64,000 nucleotides of DNA from a virus, in IMG/VR virus record IMGVR_UViG_3300025759_000061, positions 1-64,000 of that record; one strand, 5' to 3'. The notes under the pieces were generated by a model. The model worked only from the letters and a program-made list of their open reading frames with translations. It had not been told where the DNA came from and searched no databases. Positions 41,499 through 49,426 of this stretch are shown piece by piece. Both the position numbers and the translations under genes were made by a program. Each line of letters begins with the position of its first letter. Positions within the stretch are counted from its first letter, which is position 1.

Positions 41499-42876
41499 CA
41501 CATACAACAAGCTTATCATATTCGATCTTGATGGGGTGTTGATAGACTCACGTGAAATCCACTACGAAACCCTGAACATGGCTCTAGCTGAGATAGCTGA
41601 TGACTTTGTTATTACTCGTGAAGAGCATCTATCACGTTATGACGGTTTATCCACATCCAGAAAACTGAAGATGTTGACAGATGAGAAGAATCTGCCAGAA
41701 CATTATCATGGTCATATATGGAGAAGTAAACAACATTACACCAAGGAATTTCTACTGAACAAGACCAAGAAGAACCTGTATCTGATCGGGTTGTGTAGCT
41801 GGATAAAGCTGAACGGCTACAAACTGGCATGTGCTTCAAATGCAATCCGTGAAACGGTTGAAACTTCCCTGAAGTCTCTTGGAATTCTGGAATACTTTGA
41901 CTATATGGTATCTAATCAGGATGTGGAAAGATCGAAGCCATATCCTGACATGTACTGGAAGTGTATGATAGAATGTAATGCAATTCCAGCATCTACAATT
42001 ATCGTTGAGGATTCTCATATCGGTCGTGAAGGTGCAGTGGCTTCCGGTGCACATCTTCTGGAAGTTGAGGACCCACGTGATTTGACACGTGAGAAAATCA
42101 TGAGTCAGATGGAATGGCTCGACATGAAGCAGAGTGGACAGATCAAAATGAAATGGAATGACAATAAGCTGAACGTGTTGATCCCCATGGCCGGAGCCGG
42201 TTCCAGATTTGCTGATGCCGGTTACACGTTTCCAAAGCCATTGATTGAGGTCAAAGGTAAACCAATGATCCAGTTGGTTGTGGAGAACCTTAACATTGAG
42301 GCCAATTTTATCTACATTGTCCAGAAGGAACACTACAAGAAATACAATCTCAAATACATGTTGGAATTGATCACACCGGGTTGTGAGATAATTCAGGTTG
42401 ATGGGGTGACTGAGGGTGCTGCCTGCACGACTCTGTTGGCCAAGAACCTGATCAACAACTCAAATCCACTATTGATCTGTAACTCAGACCAGTATATAGA
42501 GTGGGATTCCAATGAATGTATGTATGCATTCAAGGCTGATGGGATTGATGCCGGGATACTGACATTCAAATCAACACATCCAAAATGGTCATATGCCAAG
42601 GTGGGTGATGATGGATTCGTATCAGAGGTGGCTGAGAAGCAACCAATATCTGACAATGCAACAGTTGGTTTGTATTATTGGTCACATGGTAAGGACTATG
42701 TGAAGTTTGCTGAACAGATGATTGAGAAGGATATCCGGACCAATGGTGAGTTCTATGTGTGCCCTGTCTTTAATCAAGCCATAGAAGCCGGTAAGAAGGT
42801 CCGTGTCAAGCAGATAGACCGTATGTGGGGGATTGGTACTCCGGAAGACCTAAACACGTTCTTGAGGGATAATTAG
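41491..42876 (+). CDS. HAD phosphatase - sugar nucleotidyltransferase fusion
   Basis: 461 residues from TTG 41491, supported by GAGGTG upstream. The N-terminal HAD domain (1-215) has LIIFDLDGVLIDS (8-20), ASNA and the motif IV VEDSHIG. The C-terminal nucleotidyltransferase (about 225-461) has LIPMAGAGSRFADAGYTFPK and SDQYIEW. Together they could dephosphorylate a sugar bisphosphate and activate the sugar-1-phosphate to an NDP-sugar, like the separate GmhB and HddC steps of heptose pathways. Substrate is inferred. Confidence 0.85.
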   Translation: MINTYNKLIIFDLDGVLIDSREIHYETLNMALAEIADDFVITREEHLSRYDGLSTSRKLKMLTDEKNLPEHYHGHIWRSKQHYTKEFLLNKTKKNLYLIGLCSWIKLNGYKLACASNAIRETVETSLKSLGILEYFDYMVSNQDVERSKPYPDMYWKCMIECNAIPASTIIVEDSHIGREGAVASGAHLLEVEDPRDLTREKIMSQMEWLDMKQSGQIKMKWNDNKLNVLIPMAGAGSRFADAGYTFPKPLIEVKGKPMIQLVVENLNIEANFIYIVQKEHYKKYNLKYMLELITPGCEIIQVDGVTEGAACTTLLAKNLINNSNPLLICNSDQYIEWDSNECMYAFKADGIDAGILTFKSTHPKWSYAKVGDDGFVSEVAEKQPISDNATVGLYYWSHGKDYVKFAEQMIEKDIRTNGEFYVCPVFNQAIEAGKKVRVKQIDRMWGIGTPEDLNTFLRDN

Positions 42877-42891
42877 ATGATGAAGCTATGA

Positions 42892-42920
42892 TTGACGAAA
42901 ACCCGGCCCACCTTTATGTA
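42892..42920 (+). promoter_or_regulatory. Sigma70-type promoter
   Basis: TTGACG, 17 bp, TATGTA just after the fusion gene, with ATG 42932 twelve bases downstream of the -10. Confidence 0.5.
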
Positions 42921-42931
42921 TAGGATTGAAC

Positions 42932-43264
42932 ATGACTGAAAAATTTGTAACACCAGAACCACTACCAACACCATATGAACGTGAGCTTCTAACCATCCTT
43001 ATTGAAGAAGCTGCTGAAGTGCAGCAACGTGCTACCAAGATGTTGAGATTTGGTATACACGAAGTTCAACCCGGCCAACCACATACGAACCGGGAACGTC
43101 TGTCTATTGAATTGGGTGATTTGATGGCTGTTATCACAATGTCTCTGGAACCGGATGTGGATTTGATAAATGCAGCAATAGTAGAAAATCAGATTGAAAA
43201 GAAAATTATAAAGCTTGAGAAGTTTATGCAATCAAGTAAGCCAGAGGATGTCGTGGATGACTAA
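42932..43264 (+). CDS. MazG-like NTP pyrophosphohydrolase
   Basis: 110 residues. Helical MazG-type metal site: EEAAEVQQRATKMLRFG (about 23-39) and ELGDLMAVITM (about 66-76), the E-x2-E and E-x2-D pairs. MazG-like phage enzymes cleave NTPs or (p)ppGpp-like nucleotides. Second helix pair is compact; probably a dimer or tetramer. Confidence 0.75.
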   Translation: MTEKFVTPEPLPTPYERELLTILIEEAAEVQQRATKMLRFGIHEVQPGQPHTNRERLSIELGDLMAVITMSLEPDVDLINAAIVENQIEKKIIKLEKFMQSSKPEDVVDD

Positions 43265-43859
43265 AAACATATTCGAGATTGGTGTTAACACCGGCTCAGA
43301 CACACAGCCGTTACTGGACAAATACCCGACACACACATATTACGGATTTGAACCCACACGGGAATTGGTATCCCAAGCATTGTGGCCCAAATTCAATGAC
43401 CCACGAGTCAATATCATCCCAATGGCTGTTGATATTGAGGATGGTTTCAAGACGTTCAATATTGCCGGTCAGGGTGACTGGGGCTGTTCTAGTCTTTATG
43501 AGTTTGATGAGAAAATCCACGAGAAGTGGGAAAACCGGTCAGACTTCAAGATGACTCATTCCTATCCTGTACCGTGTATGAGATTGGAGACGTTCATTGA
43601 AGTGTTCAAAATAGAGGGTGATATTGACTACATGTGGATTGATGCACAAGGTAATGATTACAATGTGCTGCTATCTATGGGCCATTACATAAACGATCTA
43701 AAAGCCGGTCGGCTGGAATGTGCTTACACGGTTGAACTGTATCAGGGTACGGGCAACAATCTGTCTAATGTTACGAAATACTTGGACTTCTGTGGGTTCA
43801 AGTATGATGTAAAACCGGATGACGTGGGTAAGGAATGTAATGTGGAGTTTTATAGATGA
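43257..43859 (+). CDS. FkbM-family methyltransferase-like
   Basis: 200 residues. NIFEIGVNTGSDTQPLL (SAM motif I), YYGFEPTRELVSQ (acidic residue and FkbM-type EP), and MRLETFIEVF...DYMWIDAQGNDYNVL (the FkbM IDxQG block). FkbM enzymes O-methylate sugars or polyketides; consistent with the glycan cassette. Confidence 0.8.
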   Translation: MTKNIFEIGVNTGSDTQPLLDKYPTHTYYGFEPTRELVSQALWPKFNDPRVNIIPMAVDIEDGFKTFNIAGQGDWGCSSLYEFDEKIHEKWENRSDFKMTHSYPVPCMRLETFIEVFKIEGDIDYMWIDAQGNDYNVLLSMGHYINDLKAGRLECAYTVELYQGTGNNLSNVTKYLDFCGFKYDVKPDDVGKECNVEFYR

Positions 43860-44329
43860 AGATATACAGCCATCGTGGAAATCTGGATGGGTCAAACAGA
43901 CAATGGGAAAATCATCCAAGCCAAATCAACAAAGCAATATCTGCTCAATTTAATGTAGAGATTGATTTTTGGTATGTAGAGGGTGAATGTTGGCTTGGCC
44001 ATGACTTTCCGGAACATAAGGTTTCTTGGGATTTCCTTGCCCAGATCAAGTATCAGGTGATTCTACATGCCAAGAATGTTGAAGCATTGGGTTTCCTCTC
44101 AAACAAAGATGCCCACTATTTTTGGCATGATACTGATGATTACACCCTAACATCATGGGGTTGGGTATGGATGCATCCACTTGCCCATTCTACGGGGAAG
44201 GGTTACACAAATATGACGATATTAGCACTGCCTGAAAACTCAGCTTCTGACTTTGATCAGGATTTTTACACAAATATTGGTGGTGTGTGCACAGATTACC
44301 CTGAACGTTGGAGAGAAAAAAGATTATGA
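43856..44329 (+). CDS. Glycerophosphodiester phosphodiesterase-like
   Basis: 157 residues. YSHRGN (4-9) and VEIDFW (about 34-39) with WLGHDFP (about 46-52) match the GDPD catalytic H..E.D..H pattern; TDYPERW near the end is the usual final strand. Shorter than typical GDPD enzymes (about 240), so a minimal barrel or partial protein. ATGA overlap with preceding gene. Confidence 0.7.
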   Translation: MKIYSHRGNLDGSNRQWENHPSQINKAISAQFNVEIDFWYVEGECWLGHDFPEHKVSWDFLAQIKYQVILHAKNVEALGFLSNKDAHYFWHDTDDYTLTSWGWVWMHPLAHSTGKGYTNMTILALPENSASDFDQDFYTNIGGVCTDYPERWREKRL

Positions 44330-45579
44330 TTGTATCTATAATTGGGGCTGGTGGTCATGTGGGGATTCCGTTCTCACTGGTGTGCTCACGTCCAGATAAC
44401 ATTGTGTATGGAATAGACCTGTCTCAGGAACGGGTCAGTCAGTTGAACCGGGGTGAGATGCCTTTCATTGAAGAAGGTGGTCAGGAACAGCTTAAAAAGT
44501 ATGTTGGAAGCAACCTGTTCTTCACAACCGAATACGACTCTCTCAAAAAGTCTGATATTATTGCTATCATGATCGGTACACCGGTTGATGATGAAGGTAA
44601 CCCACGTATTGATGACATCATGGAGTTGGCCGACACAATTGGAACAGCCATTGCCGAAAACATCAAGTCTGGTGGGACCAAGGCCATAATACTAAGATCG
44701 ACAGTTGCACCCGGCACTACACGTCTTTTCAAAAAACGGCTGTTCAATAAGATCAACTACTATGGTGGTGTGCCAATGTTACAGATCAAAAACCGGGTAG
44801 ACGTTTACTTCATCCCAGAACGTGTTGCACAGGGTAAGGGGTTGGTGGAGACTACCAAACACCATTGGATGATTGGGGTCGATCCTGATGAAGAGGGTGT
44901 GGGTGTTCATGCCAAACTTTGGGAGTTCATCAAAACTCTTGGGGTTGTGTATAAATTCATGCCATATGAAGCTGCTGAAATCGGCAAGCTGATGACCAAT
45001 ATGTACCGTTATGTGAATTTTGCATTTGCCAACGAAATGTACATGGTGTGTAAGCAATATGACGTTGATGCATTTGAGATGATTGAGGACTTCAATGAGG
45101 GGTATGAAAGACTTGATGTTCCCAAGCCGGGACCAAACGTGGGTGGGCCGTGCCTATTCAAGGATGGTAAATTCCTTACTACAAAATTTGCTTTCCCTGA
45201 ACTGATAAGCACAGCTTTCCATATCAATGAGAGTATGCCGGAATTTGTTTATGATCAGATGATGATCAAGGCTGCACGTGTTGGAAAAACTATTGACCGG
45301 GTTTTGATTCTTGGTGCTGCTTTCAAGGCTGAGTCTGATGATATTCGAAACTCACTATCATACAAATTCAAGAAGATTTGTAAGAGGCACGGCTTGAAAG
45401 TGACCATGTATGACCCATATGTTGAAGGAATGATCCAAGCTCGTACACATCTTCTGGTGAGTGGTGTGGATGCTGTTGTGGTTATGACACCACACAAGGT
45501 ATTCGATAAAGAATGGTTCCAGTGGCACTTGCCGATGATGTCACCCGGTGTGATTACATACAATCCATGGAAAGAATAG
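44326..45579 (+). CDS. UDP-sugar (glucose/ManNAc-type) 6-dehydrogenase
   Basis: 417 residues. Rossmann motif IIGAGGHVGIPF (4-15), substrate Glu/Lys regions, and catalytic Cys in VGGPCLFKDG (about 270-279). C-terminal domain with LILGAAFKAESDDIRNS. Four-electron oxidation of a UDP-sugar to a uronic acid. Full length. Confidence 0.93.
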   Translation: MIVSIIGAGGHVGIPFSLVCSRPDNIVYGIDLSQERVSQLNRGEMPFIEEGGQEQLKKYVGSNLFFTTEYDSLKKSDIIAIMIGTPVDDEGNPRIDDIMELADTIGTAIAENIKSGGTKAIILRSTVAPGTTRLFKKRLFNKINYYGGVPMLQIKNRVDVYFIPERVAQGKGLVETTKHHWMIGVDPDEEGVGVHAKLWEFIKTLGVVYKFMPYEAAEIGKLMTNMYRYVNFAFANEMYMVCKQYDVDAFEMIEDFNEGYERLDVPKPGPNVGGPCLFKDGKFLTTKFAFPELISTAFHINESMPEFVYDQMMIKAARVGKTIDRVLILGAAFKAESDDIRNSLSYKFKKICKRHGLKVTMYDPYVEGMIQARTHLLVSGVDAVVVMTPHKVFDKEWFQWHLPMMSPGVITYNPWKE

Positions 45580-45581
45580 AC

Positions 45582-46652
45582 ATGAAAAAAATTATAGTGT
45601 GTGGCTCTGATGGCAGTTTGATGAGTCACATCATCAAAACCCTTGGATGGTTCAAGACAGACTACCATATCATGGGGATCGACAATCTGTCCCGGCACGG
45701 TAGACGTAATCAGAACCTGACAGATGATGACTGTTTGTTCATGGAAGCAGACCTGACAAATCGTAGAGTCGTTATGGACCTGTTCACAGCATACCAGCCG
45801 GATGTTATCATTCAGGGTGCTGCAACCATTTACGGTGTTGGGGGCTTCAATAGATTTGCTGCTGATATTTTGGGTCGTGACACAGCTATCAATGCAAACT
45901 GTTTGGAAGCTGCTGCCACATGCACAGATGTTGAGAACTTCGTTTTCATCTCATCGTCTATGGTTTATGAGAGTGTATCTATTGGACTCATTCCTTCACA
46001 TGAATCCCACATGTATGATTACAAGGGCAGTAACATACATCCACCCATTCCAAAGACTGATTATGGTTTGAGTAAGGTGGTGAACGAAAGAATGGTCAGG
46101 GCATACAATAAGCAATATGCTTTACCGTATTCTATCTGGAGACCATTCAATATCATAACACCATATGAAACTGCTGGGGAATCATTGGGTGATTCCCACG
46201 TGTTTGCTGATTTCTTTAACACGATCTTGATGAATAGAGAGCACCGTCTTGACATTATAGGTGATGGAAATCAAGTCCGGTGCTTCACATGGATTGATGA
46301 TGTGATTGAACCAATTATCGATACTCTGGAGCATCCTACAAACACGGCCATGAATATTGGTAACCAAGAGCCAATCACCATGAGAGAATTGGCTATGATT
46401 ATTCGTGAGGTTGGAATGGAGAAGGGTTATCTACCACCTAGTTTTCCACCACTAGAATTCAATACTTCAAAGTCCTATCCGGATGATGTTAAATACAGAG
46501 TACCGGCTGTTGAGAATATCAAACATAAGCTTGGTTGGAAAGCCAAGGTGAAGGTTCGGGAATCTATAAGTAGATGTGCCGACTATTTGATAAGTACATT
46601 ACCCTTATATGAAGATAACTCACTGGGTATAGGAATAAGAGAAGTGGAATAA
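45582..46652 (+). CDS. NAD-dependent nucleotide-sugar epimerase/dehydratase
   Basis: 356 residues. Divergent Rossmann start VCGSDGSLMSHIIK, SDR catalytic SSSMVYES and YGLSK (about 120-165), IWRPFNI and the substrate loop. Last gene of the glycan cassette. The Gly motif is GSDGSLM rather than G-x2-G-x2-G, which is unusual. Confidence 0.88.
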   Translation: MKKIIVCGSDGSLMSHIIKTLGWFKTDYHIMGIDNLSRHGRRNQNLTDDDCLFMEADLTNRRVVMDLFTAYQPDVIIQGAATIYGVGGFNRFAADILGRDTAINANCLEAAATCTDVENFVFISSSMVYESVSIGLIPSHESHMYDYKGSNIHPPIPKTDYGLSKVVNERMVRAYNKQYALPYSIWRPFNIITPYETAGESLGDSHVFADFFNTILMNREHRLDIIGDGNQVRCFTWIDDVIEPIIDTLEHPTNTAMNIGNQEPITMRELAMIIREVGMEKGYLPPSFPPLEFNTSKSYPDDVKYRVPAVENIKHKLGWKAKVKVRESISRCADYLISTLPLYEDNSLGIGIREVE

Positions 46653-46657
46653 TAAAG

Positions 46658-47122
46658 ATGACAAAATCTACAATATTCTTTGTATTGTTCAGTATTTCCA
46701 ATCTTCTAGCAATCTTCTGGTTAGGTTATTTTGACATATACTCATGGATAGCTTCCAAAGACATCACTTATATTTCATTCCTTATCGGGGTTGTCTATAT
46801 GGCAACCCTTCTATCTTTCTTTTTTGAGATTAGATCAGGGAAAAATAGTGATGATGTCTTTGAGTTGCAGATGTTCATTGCAAACCATCTACCAGCACTT
46901 GGGTTGTTGGGGACGGTGATTGGGTTGATGATATCAGTGGAGTCCATATCCACAATCAAGATCGATCCAAATGAGCAGACAGAGATTATTGAGATGATGC
47001 AGAATATCTTCCTAGCACTATCAACGGCTCTTCTGACAACTATTGTTGGGTTGATAACCAGTCTGTTACTCAAGGGGCAATTGGTAGTAATGAACATGGT
47101 GCATTCCCATGAAGTTGAGTAA
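46658..47122 (+). CDS. MotA/TolQ/ExbB-family proton-channel-like membrane protein
   Basis: 154 residues, about four hydrophobic segments (5-25, 37-57, 78-98, 115-138). The family signatures are LPALGLLGTVIGLM (78-91) and ALSTALLTTIVGL (120-132); Thr86 and Thr127/128 occupy the places of the channel threonines in TolQ/ExbB. Shorter than TolQ (230), mainly in the cytoplasmic loop. It overlaps a partner with an ExbD/MotB-like single TM, so the pair could form a proton-driven stator. Confidence 0.8.
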   Translation: MTKSTIFFVLFSISNLLAIFWLGYFDIYSWIASKDITYISFLIGVVYMATLLSFFFEIRSGKNSDDVFELQMFIANHLPALGLLGTVIGLMISVESISTIKIDPNEQTEIIEMMQNIFLALSTALLTTIVGLITSLLLKGQLVVMNMVHSHEVE

Positions 47123-47756
47123 AGAGACTGGGGCCAGCAACATATTTTCAGACATGTTGTTCACTGTCCTGTTCATGGTCATTGTATCGTTCGTTCTGGC
47201 TATTCTGTTGATCAATCCAATATCCAAAGATGAGGGCAACATCATCAAACGTGCTGAGTATTTCATTGAGATGGAATGGCCGGATGATATCGATTGTGAT
47301 GTTGACTTATGGGTGCAGGGTCCCGACAAAGGGAAGCCGATCCATTTCCTGTACCTCAACAACAAATACATGCATCTGGAACGGGATGATCAGGGAATCA
47401 GAACTGATACGTTTAGTCCATCTGGAAGTAAAAGAAAAATTCAAGGTGAAGAAAATCGTGAGGTGTGGACACTGAGAGGGATGGTCCCCGGTGAATACAT
47501 TGTTAATGGACATCTGTATAAATGTAACGGATCAAATGCCTATCAAACTGGTGTACCGATTACCGTGCCGGTTAAACTGAGAGTGGTTAAAATAAACCGG
47601 TATAGGATTGTCCATATGGTTAAAAAGGTTTTCGAGATGACATGGCAGGAAAAAACCTTTGTCAGGTTCAGGTTGGATAATGACGGATTCTTTGTCAATC
47701 AGGGTGATGATTTCATACCAATAGTGAAGCTTGGAGCCGGGGAGACATTACGATGA
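47109..47756 (+). CDS. ExbD/MotB-like single-TM protein with periplasmic beta domain
   Basis: 215 residues. Short cytoplasmic N-terminus, then Asp15 immediately at the start of one transmembrane helix (16-37), as the protonatable Asp in ExbD, TolR and MotB. The periplasmic part (about 50-215) is beta-rich with CDVDLWVQGPDKGKPI, YMHLERDDQG, REVWTLRGMVPGEYIVNGH and no OmpA-like peptidoglycan-binding signature. Overlaps the channel gene by 14 bp and the third gene by 4 bp. Confidence 0.75.
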   Translation: MKLSKETGASNIFSDMLFTVLFMVIVSFVLAILLINPISKDEGNIIKRAEYFIEMEWPDDIDCDVDLWVQGPDKGKPIHFLYLNNKYMHLERDDQGIRTDTFSPSGSKRKIQGEENREVWTLRGMVPGEYIVNGHLYKCNGSNAYQTGVPITVPVKLRVVKINRYRIVHMVKKVFEMTWQEKTFVRFRLDNDGFFVNQGDDFIPIVKLGAGETLR

Positions 47757-48253
47757 TCGATTTTTTGATGGTGATATTCTTCTCGTTCATAGCCTTGTTC
47801 ATTCTTTGGATGATCATGGTGGGTAGGATGTCAACCCATGTTATCATGCTGGGTGTGCTGCTTATTGTGGCTGCTACGGGGAATTACTGGTCACTGATGA
47901 CATACAGGGGTTTCCCCACAACAGCCGTGATGGGTAAAGACAATTCAATGATATGGGCTTCTATCAAGGACCCTACACCCAAAAACCCGGATGGGTTGAT
48001 TTATGTGTGGGTCTATGATCCAGATCGTGAAACCACACGTGTAGAAGAACTGTTGCACCTGAATTTCAACAGTAAGCCACGGGCTTATGAAATCCCATAT
48101 ACGAAAGAAAGTGCCAAGGAACTTAGGGAAGCCATGAAGAAGAAGATGAAGGGTTTTGGTGTCCTGTTGGGTTTGGAACTGGATGGGACGGGTGATAAAA
48201 TACCGAAGCTGAAGATACAGACTATCGATCCCTATGAAATTTTGCCTAAATAG
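47753..48253 (+). CDS. Third membrane protein of the ExbB/ExbD-like cassette
   Basis: 166 residues. Two N-terminal transmembrane helices (about 2-22 and 28-48) and a soluble domain with MIWASIKDPTPKNPDGLIYVWVYDPD and an amphipathic SAKELREAMKKKMKGFG. Not recognised. Its coupling by ATGA to the ExbD-like gene indicates one complex. The stop overlaps a CTAAATA late core. Confidence 0.7.
   Translation: MIDFLMVIFFSFIALFILWMIMVGRMSTHVIMLGVLLIVAATGNYWSLMTYRGFPTTAVMGKDNSMIWASIKDPTPKNPDGLIYVWVYDPDRETTRVEELLHLNFNSKPRAYEIPYTKESAKELREAMKKKMKGFGVLLGLELDGTGDKIPKLKIQTIDPYEILPK
48246..48252 (+). promoter_or_regulatory. Late promoter core CTAAATA
   Basis: CTAAATA in the Pro-Lys-stop of the cassette's last gene. 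Directly followed by a sigma70-type promoter at 48257, so both would drive tRNA-Leu and downstream RNAs. Confidence 0.5.
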
Positions 48254-48256
48254 TTC

Positions 48257-48285
48257 TTGACAAACATGTTGTGTCTCTATATATA
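48257..48285 (+). promoter_or_regulatory. Sigma70-type promoter of second tRNA cluster
   Basis: TTGACA, 17 bp, TATATA, 13 bp before tRNA-Leu. Confidence 0.65.
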
Positions 48286-48298
48286 GATGAATAACAAT

Positions 48299-48374
48299 GC
48301 TCGTGTAGCCCAATGGCAGAGGCACTGGTTTTAGGAACCAGTCAGTGTGAGTTCGACTCTCTCCACGAGCACCA
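48299..48374 (+). tRNA. tRNA-Leu(TAG), class I shape
   Basis: Acceptor GCTCGTG pairs with CACGAGC, then ACCA. The anticodon arm is CTGGT-TTTAGGA-ACCAG. The variable loop is only TCAGT, whereas bacterial leucine tRNAs normally have a long variable arm. Confidence 0.85.
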
Positions 48375-48377
48375 ATT

Positions 48378-48463
48378 ATTTGGTTTGCATCTAGTTAACC
48401 GGTATTACTGAAAGATATCCCTAGAGGGTTGATCTGTTTTAACTGAGTTGGTGTTGACCAAAT
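48378..48463 (+). ncRNA. Possible structured RNA between tRNA-Leu and tRNA-Glu
   Basis: No ORF. Closing stem ATTTGGT (48378-48384) with ACCAAAT (48457-48463), second stem AGTTAA (48393) with TTAACT (48439), and a hairpin CCCTAGAGGG. Folding judged by eye. Confidence 0.35.
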
Positions 48464-48466
48464 TAT

Positions 48467-48544
48467 GCTACTGTCGTCTAACTGGAATAGGATACTTGCC
48501 TTTCAAGCAGGGGAATGCCGGTTCGAATCCGGTCGGTAGTACCA
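48467..48544 (+). tRNA. tRNA-Glu(TTC)
   Basis: Acceptor GCTACTG pairs with CGGTAGT, then ACCA. The anticodon arm is CTTGC-CTTTCAA-GCAGG. D-arm GTCT as in glutamate tRNAs. Confidence 0.9.
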
Positions 48545-48560
48545 ATTTATAGGATATATT

Positions 48561-48731
48561 ATGAAAACAGAATATGAAAAAAAATTAGCTATCATAGAAG
48601 ATAGTTTTACTTCTGGATTTCATGGCACAGTGCCTTATGCTTCTGAGCTTCAAGCTTTATGGAAAGAATTTCCAGAAGAAGCCAAGAAAGGTCTTGCTCA
48701 AGTCACTGGAAAGGTAAAGTTCCCTAAATAA
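48561..48731 (+). CDS. Small unknown protein
   Basis: 56 residues, MKTEYEKKLAIIEDSF..., helical and charged, with AGGATAT upstream. It ends PK-stop over a CTAAATA core. No family. Confidence 0.5.
   Translation: MKTEYEKKLAIIEDSFTSGFHGTVPYASELQALWKEFPEEAKKGLAQVTGKVKFPK
48724..48730 (+). promoter_or_regulatory. Late promoter core CTAAATA
   Basis: CTAAATA overlapping the preceding stop and 29 bp before ATG 48759 of the endonuclease-like gene. Confidence 0.55.
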
Positions 48732-48758
48732 CTGTATAACAGACAGTTAGGGTTAAAT

Positions 48759-49157
48759 ATGTTTGAAAGTAGTGTAAACACAAAAAAACAAGGTGATGTT
48801 GGTCTGGGTTATGCAATATCATATTTCAGTAGACTTGGTTGGGCTGTTTCCATACCATTAACAGATAGTCAAGATTATGACTTGGTTGTAGATGATCCTG
48901 ATAGGGGGTTGAGAAGAGTGTCTATAAAAACAACAAGTCAGAGAAAATCAACCGGTGGTTATGAAGTTGGTTTAAGAGTTTTAGGTGGAAATAGTAAAAA
49001 AAACTATGTACATAAAACTGCTGATCTTGTACAATATGATGATTTATTCGTTTTAACTGAAGAAGGAACGATGTATTTCTTACCAAAACCAAATGTTAAA
49101 AGCAGTATTGTTGTTGGTAAGAAATATGAAAAATACAACATTGGGAACTGCAAGTAA
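48759..49157 (+). CDS. PD-(D/E)XK homing-type endonuclease
   Basis: 132 residues. QGDVGLGYAISYFSRLGW, SIPLTDSQDYDLVVDD (metal Asp) and RRVSIKTT (the x-x-K arm) match the group I intron-associated PD-(D/E)XK endonuclease family. Free-standing here between tRNA genes. Its last 15 bases overlap the start of tRNA-Tyr, so the reading frame ends inside the tRNA gene. Confidence 0.8.
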   Translation: MFESSVNTKKQGDVGLGYAISYFSRLGWAVSIPLTDSQDYDLVVDDPDRGLRRVSIKTTSQRKSTGGYEVGLRVLGGNSKKNYVHKTADLVQYDDLFVLTEEGTMYFLPKPNVKSSIVVGKKYEKYNIGNCK

Positions 49158-49231
49158 GAGTGGATGGTCCACTGACCGGCTGTAAACCGGTTCCTTAAGG
49201 CAAGAGGTTCGATTCCGTCCAGTTCCCACCA
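49143..49231 (+). tRNA. tRNA-Tyr(GTA)
   Basis: Acceptor GGGAACT pairs with AGTTCCC, then ACCA. The anticodon arm is ACCGG-CTGTAAA-CCGGT, and there is a long variable arm with CCTTAAGG, as expected for class II tyrosine tRNA. Confidence 0.92.
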
Positions 49232-49237
49232 AATTCT

Positions 49238-49312
49238 GTCCCCATCGTCTAGTGGTCAGGATGTCGGCTTCTCAAGCCGGTGACAGGGGTTCAAATCCCC
49301 TTGGGGATACCA
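49238..49312 (+). tRNA. tRNA-Glu(CTC)
   Basis: Acceptor GTCCCCA pairs with TGGGGAT, then ACCA. The anticodon arm is TCGGC-TTCTCAA-GCCGG giving CTC. The 5' half is typical of glutamate tRNAs. Confidence 0.88.
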
Positions 49313-49315
49313 AGT

Positions 49316-49417
49316 TTAGATGGGTCTTGAGGGGCTAGTTGCATGGCAAATTCGAACAAAGTGCAACCCTCTGTGTAATAGTGATCATACAGGAAAGACA
49401 GAGAGAGGCCCGTCTAA
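49316..49417 (+). ncRNA. Possible structured RNA in second tRNA cluster
   Basis: 102 bases without an ORF, closed by an 11-bp stem (TTAGATGGGTC with GGCCCGTCTAA). Inside are GTTGCA (49338) with TGCAAC (49362), extended by GAGG/CCTC, and a second hairpin CTGT...ACAG. A multi-branched fold is likely. Identity unknown. Confidence 0.5.
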
Positions 49418-49426
49418 TTTAATTAG

